Of a DNA stretch of 51,931 nt, positions 1 to 8,535 are shown piece after piece. The stretch spans positions 1 to 51,931 of the forward strand of contig JADQBM010000052.1 of NCBI GenBank assembly GCA_016278615.1, in the 5' to 3' direction. Source of the stretch: Clostridia bacterium (GTDB taxonomy: Bacteria > Bacillota > Clostridia > Peptostreptococcales > JAAYPU01). The number at the start of each line of letters is the position of its first letter. Position 1 is the first letter of the stretch. Both the position numbers and the translations under genes were made by a program. The notes under the pieces were generated by a model. The model was not told the origin of the DNA. It did not search any database and worked only from the letters and a program-made list of their open reading frames with translations.

Positions 1-91
1 AATCTATAGGTATATGTCAAGGAAATGCCTTGAGTTTTAATTGTTAATATATGGGGGTATTCAAGGGGTTAGAAGATTCTTTAGATAACCC

Positions 92-119
92 TTGCAGATT
101 ATTAATAATGTGATAAAAT
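92..119 (+). promoter_or_regulatory. Probable psuK-psuG promoter
   Basis: TTGCAG at 92-97 and TAAAAT at 114-119, separated by 16 bp, resemble a vegetative promoter just upstream of the psuK Shine-Dalgarno (AGGAGG near 156-162). The first 90 bases hold nothing else that I recognise. Confidence 0.45.
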
Positions 120-167
120 GTAACTTAATAAAAGCTTACTGTGTAATTAAATGTTTAGGAGGGCTTT

Positions 168-1256
168 ATGACTGGACGCGAAAAGGAATTATTAGATTTA
201 ATCAAACAAAATCCATTAATATCTCAAAAGGAAATAGCTGAAAAACTAAATATTACACGTTCCTCTGTTGGTGTACACATTACAAATTTAAATAAAAAAG
301 GATATATAAGAGGAAGAGGATATGTCATGAATCAAAAAGATTACGTGACTGTAATTGGCGCCGCAAACTTAGATATTCATGGTTTCACTGAAGAAAAACT
401 TATTTTGAATGATTCAAATCCCGGTGCAATAAAAATTTGTCTGGGTGGTGTAGGACGTAACATTTCAGAAAATCTCACCAAAATGGATATTGATACTAAA
501 TTGATCACAGCAACTGGCGGGGATTCAAATAGCAAAAAGTTAATAGAAGAATGCACATCGTTAGGGATAGATATGGATAACACTTTAATACTACAAGATA
601 TGAATGCTTCTATATATCTTGCCATAATTGATGAAAATGGCGATATGGCTTTAGCCCTATCTGATATGAGTGTTTTAGATAGAATGACGCCTGAGTTTAT
701 AAAATCTAAATCCCATATTATCAAAAATTCTAAAATAATTATTTTAGATGCCGGTTTATCGAGTGAGGTCATCGAATACATTCTAATGAATTTTAAAGAT
801 AATAAAATCTTTTTAGATCCTGTTTCAATTAAGAAAGCTCGAAAAATCAAAAACCTTATCGGTAAGTTTCATACAATTAAACTTAATAAAATGGAAGCAG
901 AATACTTATCAGATATTAAAATTGAAGAGGACGATGACCTTCATAGAGTTTCAAAGTATTTCATGGACGAAGGCGTAAAACGTATATTTATTACTTTGGG
1001 AAAGAAAGGTGTCTATTACAGAGAAGGTGATTATAAGAATTTATTACATTCTTCTGAGGTACAGGTAAAAAACGCCACAGGTGCAGGCGATGCTTTTATG
1101 GCTGGCATCGTATATAGTAGCTTGTTTGAAAATGATATGGAATATATCGCCAAATTCTCTGCCGCCGCATCCATTTTAGCATTATCTCACGAAAATACTG
1201 TTAATCCAAATATAAGCGTAGAACGTATTGAAGAAATTATAAAGGAGATGTTTTAA
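168..1256 (+). CDS. psuK: Pseudouridine kinase with N-terminal winged-helix domain
   Basis: A 362-residue PfkB-family sugar kinase expected to phosphorylate pseudouridine to pseudouridine 5'-phosphate in the cytoplasm. Residues 1-58 form a helix-turn-helix (IAEKLNITRSSVGVHITNL), followed by the ribokinase fold from about residue 60. The PfkB signature NATGAGDAF at 302-310 contains the catalytic Asp308. The ATG start has a clear AGGAGGG upstream. The stop overlaps the psuG start by one base, so the two are translationally coupled. The psuG partner makes pseudouridine the likely substrate rather than another nucleoside or sugar. The HTH-kinase fusion is common for this family in Firmicutes and may give autoregulation; that role is inferred. 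Confidence 0.88.
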   Translation: MTGREKELLDLIKQNPLISQKEIAEKLNITRSSVGVHITNLNKKGYIRGRGYVMNQKDYVTVIGAANLDIHGFTEEKLILNDSNPGAIKICLGGVGRNISENLTKMDIDTKLITATGGDSNSKKLIEECTSLGIDMDNTLILQDMNASIYLAIIDENGDMALALSDMSVLDRMTPEFIKSKSHIIKNSKIIILDAGLSSEVIEYILMNFKDNKIFLDPVSIKKARKIKNLIGKFHTIKLNKMEAEYLSDIKIEEDDDLHRVSKYFMDEGVKRIFITLGKKGVYYREGDYKNLLHSSEVQVKNATGAGDAFMAGIVYSSLFENDMEYIAKFSAAASILALSHENTVNPNISVERIEEIIKEMF

Positions 1257-2167
1257 TGATTAATAAATATGTAGATATCAGTGAAGAGATACAAAAAGCA
1301 TTAGATGAAAACAAACCTATTGTAGCCCTGGAATCTACCATCATATCTCATGGCATGTCTTATCCAGAAAATATAATAAGCGCTAAAAAATCTGAGGAAA
1401 TAATCAGAGAAGAGGGTGCGATTCCAGCGACTATAGCCATCATAAAAGGTAGAATTAAAGTAGGCGTTACCGAAGAAGAATTGAACTACCTTGGTGAAAA
1501 CAAGAATATAAGGAAAGCAAGCAGAAGAGACATGGCTCTAATTTTAGCAAAAGAAACAGACGGTGCAACCACCGTGGCTACTACTATGCTCATTTCAAAT
1601 TTAGTAGGCATAAAAATATTTGTAACAGGTGGAATTGGGGGCGTTCATAGAAATGCTCAAACAACATTTGATATTTCAGCTGATTTAATGGAATTAGCTA
1701 ATACCAATGTTGGCGTCGTCTGTGCTGGGGTTAAATCAATATTGGATATTGGGTTAACATTAGAATATTTAGAGACTCAAGGCGTCCCTGTAATCGGCTA
1801 TCAAACCACGGATTTTCCTGCTTTTTATACCAGAAAAAGCGGTTTTAAAGTTGATTATAAAGTTGACTCCTATGAAGAAATTGCAAAAGCGCTGAGAATT
1901 AAATGGGACTTAAACTTGAAAGGCGGCATGGTAATCGCTAACCCCATACCAGAGAAATACGAAATGGACCATGACCTAATTACTACGGCAATTAATGATG
2001 CAATACGCGAAGCTGAAAAGAATGGAATTAGAGGAAAAGAAATAACCCCATTCATACTGGCAAAAGTCCATAGCATTACAGAGGGTAAAAGCTTGTATTC
2101 CAATAAAGAACTGGTTTATAATAATGCAAAAGTTGGAGCAAATATCGCAAAAGCGCTGTTTAAATAA
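1256..2167 (+). CDS. psuG: Pseudouridine-5'-phosphate glycosidase
   Basis: A 303-residue enzyme of the PsuG (indigoidine synthase A-like) family. It reversibly splits pseudouridine 5'-phosphate into uracil and ribose 5-phosphate, completing pseudouridine salvage with the upstream kinase. Family signatures are clear: ALESTIISHGM near residue 24, the TVATTM segment, the glycine-rich VTGGIGGVHR motif near 123, and VIGYQTTDFPAFY near 178. Length matches the family. The start overlaps the psuK stop (TAATG), with an upstream AAGGAGATG as ribosome binding site. A strong hairpin follows the gene. Confidence 0.93.
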   Translation: MINKYVDISEEIQKALDENKPIVALESTIISHGMSYPENIISAKKSEEIIREEGAIPATIAIIKGRIKVGVTEEELNYLGENKNIRKASRRDMALILAKETDGATTVATTMLISNLVGIKIFVTGGIGGVHRNAQTTFDISADLMELANTNVGVVCAGVKSILDIGLTLEYLETQGVPVIGYQTTDFPAFYTRKSGFKVDYKVDSYEEIAKALRIKWDLNLKGGMVIANPIPEKYEMDHDLITTAINDAIREAEKNGIRGKEITPFILAKVHSITEGKSLYSNKELVYNNAKVGANIAKALFK

Positions 2168-2193
2168 TAAACTTCAAGTTCCTTTAAAGTTAC

Positions 2194-2235
2194 ACAAAAG
2201 GACATTCATCTCAAGAATGTCCTTTTGTAATTTTT
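2194..2235. terminator. Bidirectional terminator between psuG and coat genes
   Basis: A perfect 14-bp inverted repeat (ACAAAAGGACATTC at 2194-2207 with GAATGTCCTTTTGT at 2215-2228, 7-nt loop) is followed by a T-rich run. It lies between convergent genes and its A/T flanks would serve both strands. Confidence 0.85.
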
Positions 2236-2267
2236 AACATCTTTTTGCTTTTCGAATCAACTCTTCT

Positions 2268-2573
2268 TTATTGTTGTTGCATATGTCTCATTGCTGATTC
2301 TACTTTTCCATAAACAGCCGATAATTGTTCTCTGGGTTCACTATACGGGTGACCCCATTCTCTTTTAACACCTAATTCTGTTAAGGCAGCATTTTCACTA
2401 ATAATTTGACTTAAGCTAGAAGCATAAAGCGCTCTCACTTCAGGTGTAGAACTGGTAAGAAGCGCATTAAGATATGCCGTTGCAGATGCCATGGAAGAAG
2501 TAAGCATCGTTTTTGCAATAACCTCATCCGAAAGATCCATGCTATCTTTTGCCCTGTTTTCTAAAAATGACAT
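2268..2573 (-). CDS. Spore coat F-like protein
   Basis: A 101-residue protein resembling the coat F (CotF) family: an all-helical, ferritin-like core with DEVIAKTMLTSSMASATAYL and a segment ending in a conserved-looking GVKREWGHPY. Such proteins are small spore coat components or relatives of unknown biochemical role. Its start follows AAGGGAGG closely, and only one base separates it from the upstream 72-residue gene, so the pair is one operon and the products probably associate. The C-terminus is Met/Gln rich (MRHMQQQ). Family assignment is from sequence resemblance; coat location is inferred. Confidence 0.75.
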   Translation of the reverse strand: MSFLENRAKDSMDLSDEVIAKTMLTSSMASATAYLNALLTSSTPEVRALYASSLSQIISENAALTELGVKREWGHPYSEPREQLSAVYGKVESAMRHMQQQ

Positions 2574-2574
2574 A

Positions 2575-2793
2575 TTAATGTACCTCCCTTATTTCCGTGA
2601 CTCGATTTTCATTAATAAATTGCTGGATCCCTTTTATTCTTCCTTCACAAGCTAATATACCTGATTCTCCTTGTTTCTTTAATTGGTCATCGGTAATTAC
2701 TTTTTGCATGGCTTTTGATACGATTAATCCATTCTTTTCCATCTCAAGAATGCTTGCCATTGACAATAATTCAATTTCTGAAAGATTTCTCAT
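2575..2793 (-). CDS. Small coat F-related protein
   Basis: A 72-residue helical protein beginning MRNLSEIELLSMASILEMEK, with a GGAGG ribosome binding site just upstream. It is the first gene of a two-gene operon with the coat F-like protein. In clostridia a short partner of this kind commonly accompanies CotF-type genes, and the two together resemble the halves of a longer coat F protein. No catalytic motif is visible; a structural role in the spore is inferred from the pairing. Confidence 0.65.
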   Translation of the reverse strand: MRNLSEIELLSMASILEMEKNGLIVSKAMQKVITDDQLKKQGESGILACEGRIKGIQQFINENRVTEIREVH

Positions 2794-2887
2794 AGTCTGT
2801 CCTCCAATATATTTTTTCTTCCCTTATATAGTTTGCATTTTATCATTTTTAATATTCTAATTTTGAGCCATATCTATAAACATATTA

Positions 2888-2947
2888 TTGCAAAATATAA
2901 ATAGTTTTGTTATATTATTATTGTTATTCGATATCGCATTTCGATAT
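2888..2947 (+). promoter_or_regulatory. PadR-fetAB promoter and candidate PadR operator
   Basis: TTGCAA (2888-2893) and TATATT (2911-2916) with 17-bp spacing form a good vegetative promoter. Just after the expected start site, ATATCG (2931-2936) and CGATAT (2942-2947) make an inverted repeat, within a region that also repeats TTCGATAT directly. The position suits an operator for the PadR protein encoded immediately downstream. Confidence 0.5.
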
Positions 2948-2970
2948 TTAAAATCTAACGAGGTGGAAAA

Positions 2971-3282
2971 ATGCAAGACCAAATTATCAGAAAACTATTC
3001 CTTGGATTTATCCAAATACATATACTCCATCATGCAAAGAAAGAACCTTTTTTTGGATCTTGGATGATGGAAGAGCTTCAGTCTCATGGATATGATATGA
3101 GCTCTGGGACACTCTATCCCATACTTCACAACATGGAATCAAAAGGACTTTTAGAAAGAGAAGCTCAAAACGTAGGAGGTAAAATTAGAAAGTACTATAA
3201 AATCACCCACATGGGAAACAAAGTATTAGAAGAAGCTAAAACAAAAGCCTATGAACTTATAAACGAAATTAAAGAGGAATAG
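2971..3282 (+). CDS. PadR family transcriptional regulator
   Basis: A 103-residue winged-helix protein of the small PadR (PadR-s1) class. The core has the family pattern MMEELQSHGYDMSSGTLYPI near residues 31-50 (recognition helix), then KYYKITHMGNKVL (wing). It starts at ATG after GAGGTGG. It is the first gene of an operon with an ABC exporter (16-22 nt to the next gene), so it probably represses its own operon and responds to the exported compound or metal. The ligand cannot be read from sequence. Confidence 0.88.
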   Translation: MQDQIIRKLFLGFIQIHILHHAKKEPFFGSWMMEELQSHGYDMSSGTLYPILHNMESKGLLEREAQNVGGKIRKYYKITHMGNKVLEEAKTKAYELINEIKEE

Positions 3283-3304
3283 CTTTAAGCAGAGGAGATT
3301 GGTT

Positions 3305-3943
3305 ATGTTTCGATTTGAAGACATCAAATATAAAGAAATTCTTGATATAAAACAATTAACCATTCCACTCCATCAAATCACTTGTATTGTTGGTGAAAGT
3401 GGTAGCGGAAAAACAACCCTATTAAGACTGCTAAACAAGATGATTTCTGCTACTGAAGGAGAAATCTACTATCATAATACACCCTTAAGTTCAATGGATT
3501 CCATAGCTTTAAGACGCGAAATTGTGATGCTTCCACAAACGCCAGTCATTTTTACAGGAACTGTTAAAGATAACTTATTAATCGGTTTAAAATTTTCAGA
3601 GAAAACTCTACAAAATGATGAGAAGCTTATAGAAATATTGAAAATGATTGATTTAAACAAGCCTTTAGAAGAAAGCATTGAAAATCTCTCTGGTGGAGAA
3701 AAACAAAGGTTGGCATTAGGACGTGTTGTTTTGATGGAGCCCGAGGTCTTTTTATTAGATGAACCCTCATCAGCCTTAGATGAAGATACCGAAAAAGTCG
3801 TCATTGAACAATTTGTTCACTTTTCAAAACAACACAATAAGACACTGATTATGGTGACACATTCAAAAGCAATTGCGCAAGCCTATTCAGATTATCAGGT
3901 GGAAATTAAAAATGGACAAGTAGTCAGTCAGAAAGGAGAATAG
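3305..3943 (+). CDS. ABC transporter ATP-binding protein, FetA-like
   Basis: A 212-residue ABC ATPase. Walker A is GESGSGKT at 30-37, the ABC signature LSGGE at 128-132, and Walker B VFLLDEPSSALD from 148. The ATG at 3305 is preferred over an in-frame TTG six bases earlier because it sits 7 nt from AGGAG. It lies three bases before a UPF0014/FetB-type membrane protein, which makes the pair a FetAB-type exporter; in Escherichia coli FetAB exports iron and helps under oxidative stress. The substrate here is inferred only from that similarity. PadR control is unlike the E. coli system. Confidence 0.85.
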   Translation: MFRFEDIKYKEILDIKQLTIPLHQITCIVGESGSGKTTLLRLLNKMISATEGEIYYHNTPLSSMDSIALRREIVMLPQTPVIFTGTVKDNLLIGLKFSEKTLQNDEKLIEILKMIDLNKPLEESIENLSGGEKQRLALGRVVLMEPEVFLLDEPSSALDEDTEKVVIEQFVHFSKQHNKTLIMVTHSKAIAQAYSDYQVEIKNGQVVSQKGE

Positions 3944-3946
3944 GAG

Positions 3947-4723
3947 ATGGACAAAGTAATGGATCTTCAAATATGGCAAATGGCTGCTGCCTATATCTTT
4001 ATTATTATCTTATTATTTATTGTTCGACTAAGAGGCATCGCAAGGGAAAAAGAAATACTCATTTCTTCTGTAAGAATGACTTTACAATTGATTTTAACAG
4101 GTTATGTTCTCATGTATCTATTTGACAATAGCAACCCGTTTCTTACGATTCTCATGATTGCTGTTATGGAAGTATTTGCTGTTTATAATATCTTTAAACG
4201 CGTTAACGTAAACCTTTCTCAAAAACTTAAAAAAATAATAGCCATTTCCATGGTAGTAGGAACAACCGCAAGTCTTCTATACTTTATCTTTGTGGTAATC
4301 AACTTGTCTCCATGGTATAATCCAAGATACTTTATTCCCATTGCTGGAATGCTGATTGGTAACTCTATGACTGGAATCTCCTTAGGCGTCAACAGACTGG
4401 TCGATGGCATGACAACTCAAAAACACTTAATAGAATCTTCACTTATGTTGGGCGCTACACCTAAGGTGGCTTCAAAAGAAATTGTTGATAACGCCTTTGA
4501 TTCTGCAATCTTACCTACCATTAATTCTATGGTGGGCATGGGTATTGTATTTTTACCTGGAATGATGACAGGACAAATTCTTTCCGGAACATCTCCAGTC
4601 ACCGCTATCGGCTATCAGATTGCCATCATGCTTGGCATACTGGGTAGTGTAGCCTTAACCGTTATCTTATTTGTTCAATTAGGATATAAGACATTTTTTA
4701 ATGAGCAACAACAGCTTATATAA
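3947..4723 (+). CDS. FetB-like ABC transporter permease (UPF0014)
   Basis: A 258-residue membrane protein of the UPF0014/FetB family with about seven hydrophobic segments. Characteristic stretches are IAGMLIGNSMTGISLGVNRL and the loop LGATPKVASKEIVDNAF, which resembles an ABC coupling helix. It has its own Shine-Dalgarno (AAAGGAG) inside the 3' end of the ATPase gene. With the upstream ATPase it forms a half-exporter pair, probably for iron or another metal or amphiphile. No extracellular binding protein is present, consistent with export. Confidence 0.85.
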   Translation: MDKVMDLQIWQMAAAYIFIIILLFIVRLRGIAREKEILISSVRMTLQLILTGYVLMYLFDNSNPFLTILMIAVMEVFAVYNIFKRVNVNLSQKLKKIIAISMVVGTTASLLYFIFVVINLSPWYNPRYFIPIAGMLIGNSMTGISLGVNRLVDGMTTQKHLIESSLMLGATPKVASKEIVDNAFDSAILPTINSMVGMGIVFLPGMMTGQILSGTSPVTAIGYQIAIMLGILGSVALTVILFVQLGYKTFFNEQQQLI

Positions 4724-4746
4724 ATGAAAACAGCTAAAACTTATGC

Positions 4747-4870
4747 TATAATGAAGTGAGACCCATCAGTGGGAGTTTCAGACTCTCCACTAATGGCAAG
4801 ACGAACAAATTTCGAATTTAGCAGCTCTTGATCTCGCCACCTATAGAGGTGGGAGTCTTAGAGCTGTTTA
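4747..4870 (+). other. Structured RNA-like element upstream of the HD-GYP gene
   Basis: An extended -10 (TGCTATAAT, ending 4752) precedes two strong hairpins. The first pairs 4763-4776 with 4782-4796 (CCAT, AGTGG and GAGT with complements, loop TTCAG). The second pairs CAGCTCT at 4822-4828 with AGAGCTG at 4860-4866 and encloses CCACCT (4837-4842) with AGGTGG (4847-4852). The element ends about 25 nt before the ribosome binding site. It does not match c-di-GMP-I, c-di-GMP-II or T-box consensus as I know them. It may be a cis-regulatory leader, or a remnant of a palindromic IS200/IS605-type non-autonomous element. Confidence 0.5.
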
Positions 4871-4905
4871 ATGAGATAAAAATAAAAAAAAGAAGGAGAT
4901 GCATT

Positions 4906-6090
4906 TTGAAAATATCTTCTAATGATGCTAACAATATTTATAAGAAGAAGAAAATCAAAGATCTTGTTGCAGGTGATTTTTTATTACATCCTATCTATCG
5001 ATCAGATGGGCTGATGCTTATCACAAAAAACAAAGTACTCTCTTCATCTTTAATAAACATTATAAAAAAACATGCCGATCTTTCAAGCTCGGTTCTTATA
5101 ATTTCTGATAAAGATATGCTAAATGAAATATCAGAAAAAGACTTGTTTTCTACCCCCGCATTTATTGAAGACTTGGAAGAAGTCGTACATCACTTCAATA
5201 GTAATGCAAATATCCAAACTTCCATTGCGGCTTATATGCACGAAGATGCCCTTGGCCTTAGTCGTGAATTAGATAACAATTTTTATGCCAACCTCTTATC
5301 TAATTATCCTATGTGGTATTCTCTGGGACAAAAACTGGAATCCAAACAACTGAAGCTCAGGTCTGATAGAGTTAAAAAGAGGCTGTTAAATTATATAATA
5401 GATGATGATACCTTTAACAACTTGTTTCAATCTTTTAAAAGCTATGATGACATCTTATTTTTACACAGCATCAACACAACCTGTATTTCTCTTATGATCG
5501 GCTTGACCCTCGAATTAAATGATGATGAGTTAATTGATTTGGCTATAGCCGCATTATTTGCTAATATCGGTTTTTTAGATATTTCCAAAACAGACTTTAA
5601 AGATTTCTTGAAAAATAGTACTATAAATCATGAAATAATCATTAAACACTTAGAAATGTTCTCTAAAATGACTTTTACTTCACCCTATTTAAGAAAGGAA
5701 GCTATCATTTACGGCATATTAGATCATCATGAACACTATAATGGTCAAGGATTTCCTCACGGTAAAAAAGGGGAGGATATTAGCCTGTACGGAAGAATTC
5801 TAAATTTGGCTCAGAGTTATGATGAATTAGTAGGTGGTTATAAGTATACCAACGGGCTTTCTCCTATGGAATCACTTAAATTAATATATGAAAACAAAGA
5901 AAATATATATGATCAAAATATTTTAAATGCTTTTATTCATAGGACAACTTATTTTAAACTTGAAGAAACCATTATTCTTGCTAACGGCATCAAGGGTACT
6001 ATTATTGGTTTTGAAAACTTTCTGAAATATCCAAATCTCCCTATGGTTGTGTTGGAGAATGGACAAGTCTTAAATTTGCATAAAGATTAG
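4906..6090 (+). CDS. HD-GYP-like domain protein with degenerate HD site
   Basis: A 394-residue protein resembling HD-GYP c-di-GMP phosphodiesterases. The TTG start at 4906 is chosen because GGAG lies 7 nt upstream. The N-terminal 140 residues resemble the uncharacterised domain often preceding HD-GYP. The C-terminal half keeps DHHEHYNGQGFPHG, the analogue of the HHExxDGxGYP motif. Where a typical protein has LHDIGK, this one has FANIGFLDISK, so the His-Asp metal ligands are missing. It may be a c-di-GMP sensor or scaffold rather than an active enzyme; that is inference. The gene ends convergently with recQ, overlapping by 3 bases. Confidence 0.78.
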   Translation: MKISSNDANNIYKKKKIKDLVAGDFLLHPIYRSDGLMLITKNKVLSSSLINIIKKHADLSSSVLIISDKDMLNEISEKDLFSTPAFIEDLEEVVHHFNSNANIQTSIAAYMHEDALGLSRELDNNFYANLLSNYPMWYSLGQKLESKQLKLRSDRVKKRLLNYIIDDDTFNNLFQSFKSYDDILFLHSINTTCISLMIGLTLELNDDELIDLAIAALFANIGFLDISKTDFKDFLKNSTINHEIIIKHLEMFSKMTFTSPYLRKEAIIYGILDHHEHYNGQGFPHGKKGEDISLYGRILNLAQSYDELVGGYKYTNGLSPMESLKLIYENKENIYDQNILNAFIHRTTYFKLEETIILANGIKGTIIGFENFLKYPNLPMVVLENGQVLNLHKD

Positions 6091-8282
6091 GCGGATAATT
6101 TATTTTTTGCAATAACAATATGAATATCCGGATAGGTGATATGTTCAGAAACTCTTTCCTTTATAGCTTTAATCCCATGACTGCCTATTTTGTTAATAAT
6201 CTCTAAGATTTCATTTTCTTTAGTTGTATCGATAAATCTCTCCCATTCAATCAAAGAACCTTCTTGATCGAGCCTCTCAAGATGTTTCACGATAGTGCTC
6301 TGGGTCAGTTTCCTATACTTGGATATTTCTTCAAGACTATAACCCATCTTATAAACTTCATAAGTGAGTTTGTATCTATCTTTCCCCTCATTCCTCATTT
6401 CAACAAGGTCATCTCCATCACTTTCCTCATACATTTCATTACTTCTTTTATCAATATCTTTAGGTTCAATGTTTTTTTCTACCATAAAATCATTAATTAT
6501 TGCAATGAATGCTTCCCCATAATTCTCAATCTTTTTCTCTCCAACCCCTTTTATTTCCATAAAAGCTTCTTTACTTGTTGGCATATAATAGGCCATTTCT
6601 TCCAATGCTGTATTGTGGAAAATGACATAGAGGGGTACTTTTTTTGCTTCAGCGATTTCTTTTCGCTTTTCAGTCAAAAGTTTCAATAAATCCTGATTAA
6701 ACTCTAAATCCGTCTTTCTTTTTTGCTGATACTTCTTTTTGTTCTTTATATTCATAATCTCTTTTTTCACCAGTATTTTTTCTTGGCCTTTCAAAATACA
6801 CCTGGCATTCTCTGTTAATTTAAGGACTGGAAAAGCATCTGTTGTCATGAAGATATAGCCCCTTGCAATGAGATTCATAATGAGCTCTCGCAAAGTCCCT
6901 TCGGATGAATCTGCCATGATGCCATAGGTTGAAAGCTTGTCTAATTTTAATTCAACTATTCTTTGATTGCGAGATCCTCTAAGAGTCTGAATTATAATAT
7001 TAATGCCGTATCTTTGATTGGCCCTAAAGATGCAGGATAAAACCTTCTGCGCTTCCACTGTCATATCCACATACTCAGAATCATCAAGGCAATTTCCACA
7101 ACTTTCACAATTGTCCAAAGGTGTCTCTTCACCAAAATATCCTACTATTTCGCTCCTTAAGCATCTGTCTGTATGACAAAAATTCACTAAATACTGAAGG
7201 TTTTCAAACTGTATTTGTTCTCTTTCTTTTGATAATTCATTTTGAGCAATAATGAGTTTTTGTTTTACAATATCAGAAGGTGAATACATTAAAATGCAAT
7301 CACTTTTTTTACCATCTCTTCCAGCACGACCTGCCTCCTGGTAATAGGCCTCCATGTTCTTTGGCATATTATAATGAATAACAAACCTCACATCAGGCTT
7401 ATCAATGCCCATTCCAAAAGCATTTGTCGCAACAATTATTTTGGTATTATCCAACATGAAGCTTTCTTGCACACGATTACGCGTTTCGCTATCCATGCCC
7501 CCATGATAGGACCCAACAGAAAATCCACTTTGGCTCAATTTATGGCTCAATGATTCAACGGTTTTTCTTGTAGAACAGTATATAATCCCTGAGCCACTTG
7601 TGAATGACCCATTTAAGTACTCTTTTACATATTTAAACTTATCATTTGGCTTAATAACCTTATAAAATAAATTGGGTCTGTCAAATCCTGCAATTAATTC
7701 AAATGGTTTTATGAGACCTATTAATTCCTTAATTTCATCAATAACCGTTTCTGTTGCAGTGGCTGTAAATGCTGCAATCACCGGTCGCTGCTCTAACAAT
7801 GATATGAATTTGGGAATTTCTCTATAGCTTGGTCTAAAATCATGCCCCCACTGGCTGATACAATGTGCTTCATCTATTGAAATAAATGGAATTTTTATCA
7901 CTTTGCTCAAATTGAAAAAAATGTCTGTTAACAATCGTTCAGGTGCCACATACAATAATTTATACTTGCCGTCACGGATTGCGTTTATACGTTTATTAAT
8001 TTCTTTATCCGATAGCGTACTGTTTATAAAGGTCGCTTGAATGCCCATCTCAACCAAACCATCCACTTGATCCTTCATAAGAGCAATCAATGGAGAAATG
8101 ACAAGGGTAACACCTTCTTCAAACAACAAGGCAGGTAACTGATAACACAAAGACTTCCCCCCACCCGTAGGCATAATCCCCAGCACATCTTTATGACTCA
8201 AAATACTATCTATAATGTCTTCTTGTCCGTTTTTAAATTCATCGTAACCAAAATTCTTTTTCAGCAGTTCATATTTTCCCAA
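6087..8282 (-). CDS. recQ: ATP-dependent DNA helicase RecQ
   Basis: A 731-residue superfamily 2 helicase. Walker A MPTGGGKS is at 37-44, the DEAH box at 137-140 followed by CISQWGHDFRPSY, and motif VI QEAGRAGRDG near 320. A zinc-binding RecQ-C-terminal region follows with four cysteines (CHTDRC...CESCGNC). An HRDC domain covers roughly 530-600, then a C-terminal helix-turn-helix of the kind seen in Firmicutes RecQ. It unwinds DNA in recombination and repair. The start is TTG, 7 nt after GGGAG. An unusual hexanucleotide tandem repeat lies about 20 bp upstream of the start. Confidence 0.95.
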   Translation of the reverse strand: MGKYELLKKNFGYDEFKNGQEDIIDSILSHKDVLGIMPTGGGKSLCYQLPALLFEEGVTLVISPLIALMKDQVDGLVEMGIQATFINSTLSDKEINKRINAIRDGKYKLLYVAPERLLTDIFFNLSKVIKIPFISIDEAHCISQWGHDFRPSYREIPKFISLLEQRPVIAAFTATATETVIDEIKELIGLIKPFELIAGFDRPNLFYKVIKPNDKFKYVKEYLNGSFTSGSGIIYCSTRKTVESLSHKLSQSGFSVGSYHGGMDSETRNRVQESFMLDNTKIIVATNAFGMGIDKPDVRFVIHYNMPKNMEAYYQEAGRAGRDGKKSDCILMYSPSDIVKQKLIIAQNELSKEREQIQFENLQYLVNFCHTDRCLRSEIVGYFGEETPLDNCESCGNCLDDSEYVDMTVEAQKVLSCIFRANQRYGINIIIQTLRGSRNQRIVELKLDKLSTYGIMADSSEGTLRELIMNLIARGYIFMTTDAFPVLKLTENARCILKGQEKILVKKEIMNIKNKKKYQQKRKTDLEFNQDLLKLLTEKRKEIAEAKKVPLYVIFHNTALEEMAYYMPTSKEAFMEIKGVGEKKIENYGEAFIAIINDFMVEKNIEPKDIDKRSNEMYEESDGDDLVEMRNEGKDRYKLTYEVYKMGYSLEEISKYRKLTQSTIVKHLERLDQEGSLIEWERFIDTTKENEILEIINKIGSHGIKAIKERVSEHITYPDIHIVIAKNKLSA

Positions 8283-8300
8283 AGCAAATCTCCCTTATCA

Positions 8301-8334
8301 CACTTACACTTACACTTACACTTACACTTACACT
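8301..8334. repeat. Hexanucleotide tandem repeat upstream of recQ
   Basis: Five perfect copies of CACTTA (8301-8330) plus a partial CACT (8331-8334). The array lies in the 5' untranslated or promoter region of recQ, 19 bp before its start codon. Arrays of this type can change copy number by slippage. Confidence 0.95.
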
Positions 8335-8470
8335 CATTCTACCATTAAGTAAAATTATTTCAAATCATTTATTTGTATTTATTATGTATTAATGTATTTT
8401 TTTGTAATGATTCTTCTTTAGTTATGAGATATATCTGTACTAGGGATGAGGGTTCCATGATTAAACCACA

Positions 8471-8491
8471 AAAGATTATGTTATAATCTTT
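8471..8491 (+). promoter_or_regulatory. fliB promoter with overlapping palindrome
   Basis: An extended -10 (TGTTATAAT, 8479-8487) lies within a perfect inverted repeat: AAAGATTAT (8471-8479), 3-nt centre, ATAATCTTT (8483-8491). A regulator bound here would cover the -10 element. It is 45 bp upstream of the fliB start. Confidence 0.5.
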
Positions 8492-8535
8492 AAAGAGAAT
8501 CTATCAACCCCATAAAACACGAGGTGCTATATATA

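Noticed and set aside
4747-4900. c-di-GMP riboswitch upstream of the HD-GYP-like gene
   Set aside because: None of the GEMM-I or GEMM-II conserved strings are present; recorded only as an unassigned structured element.
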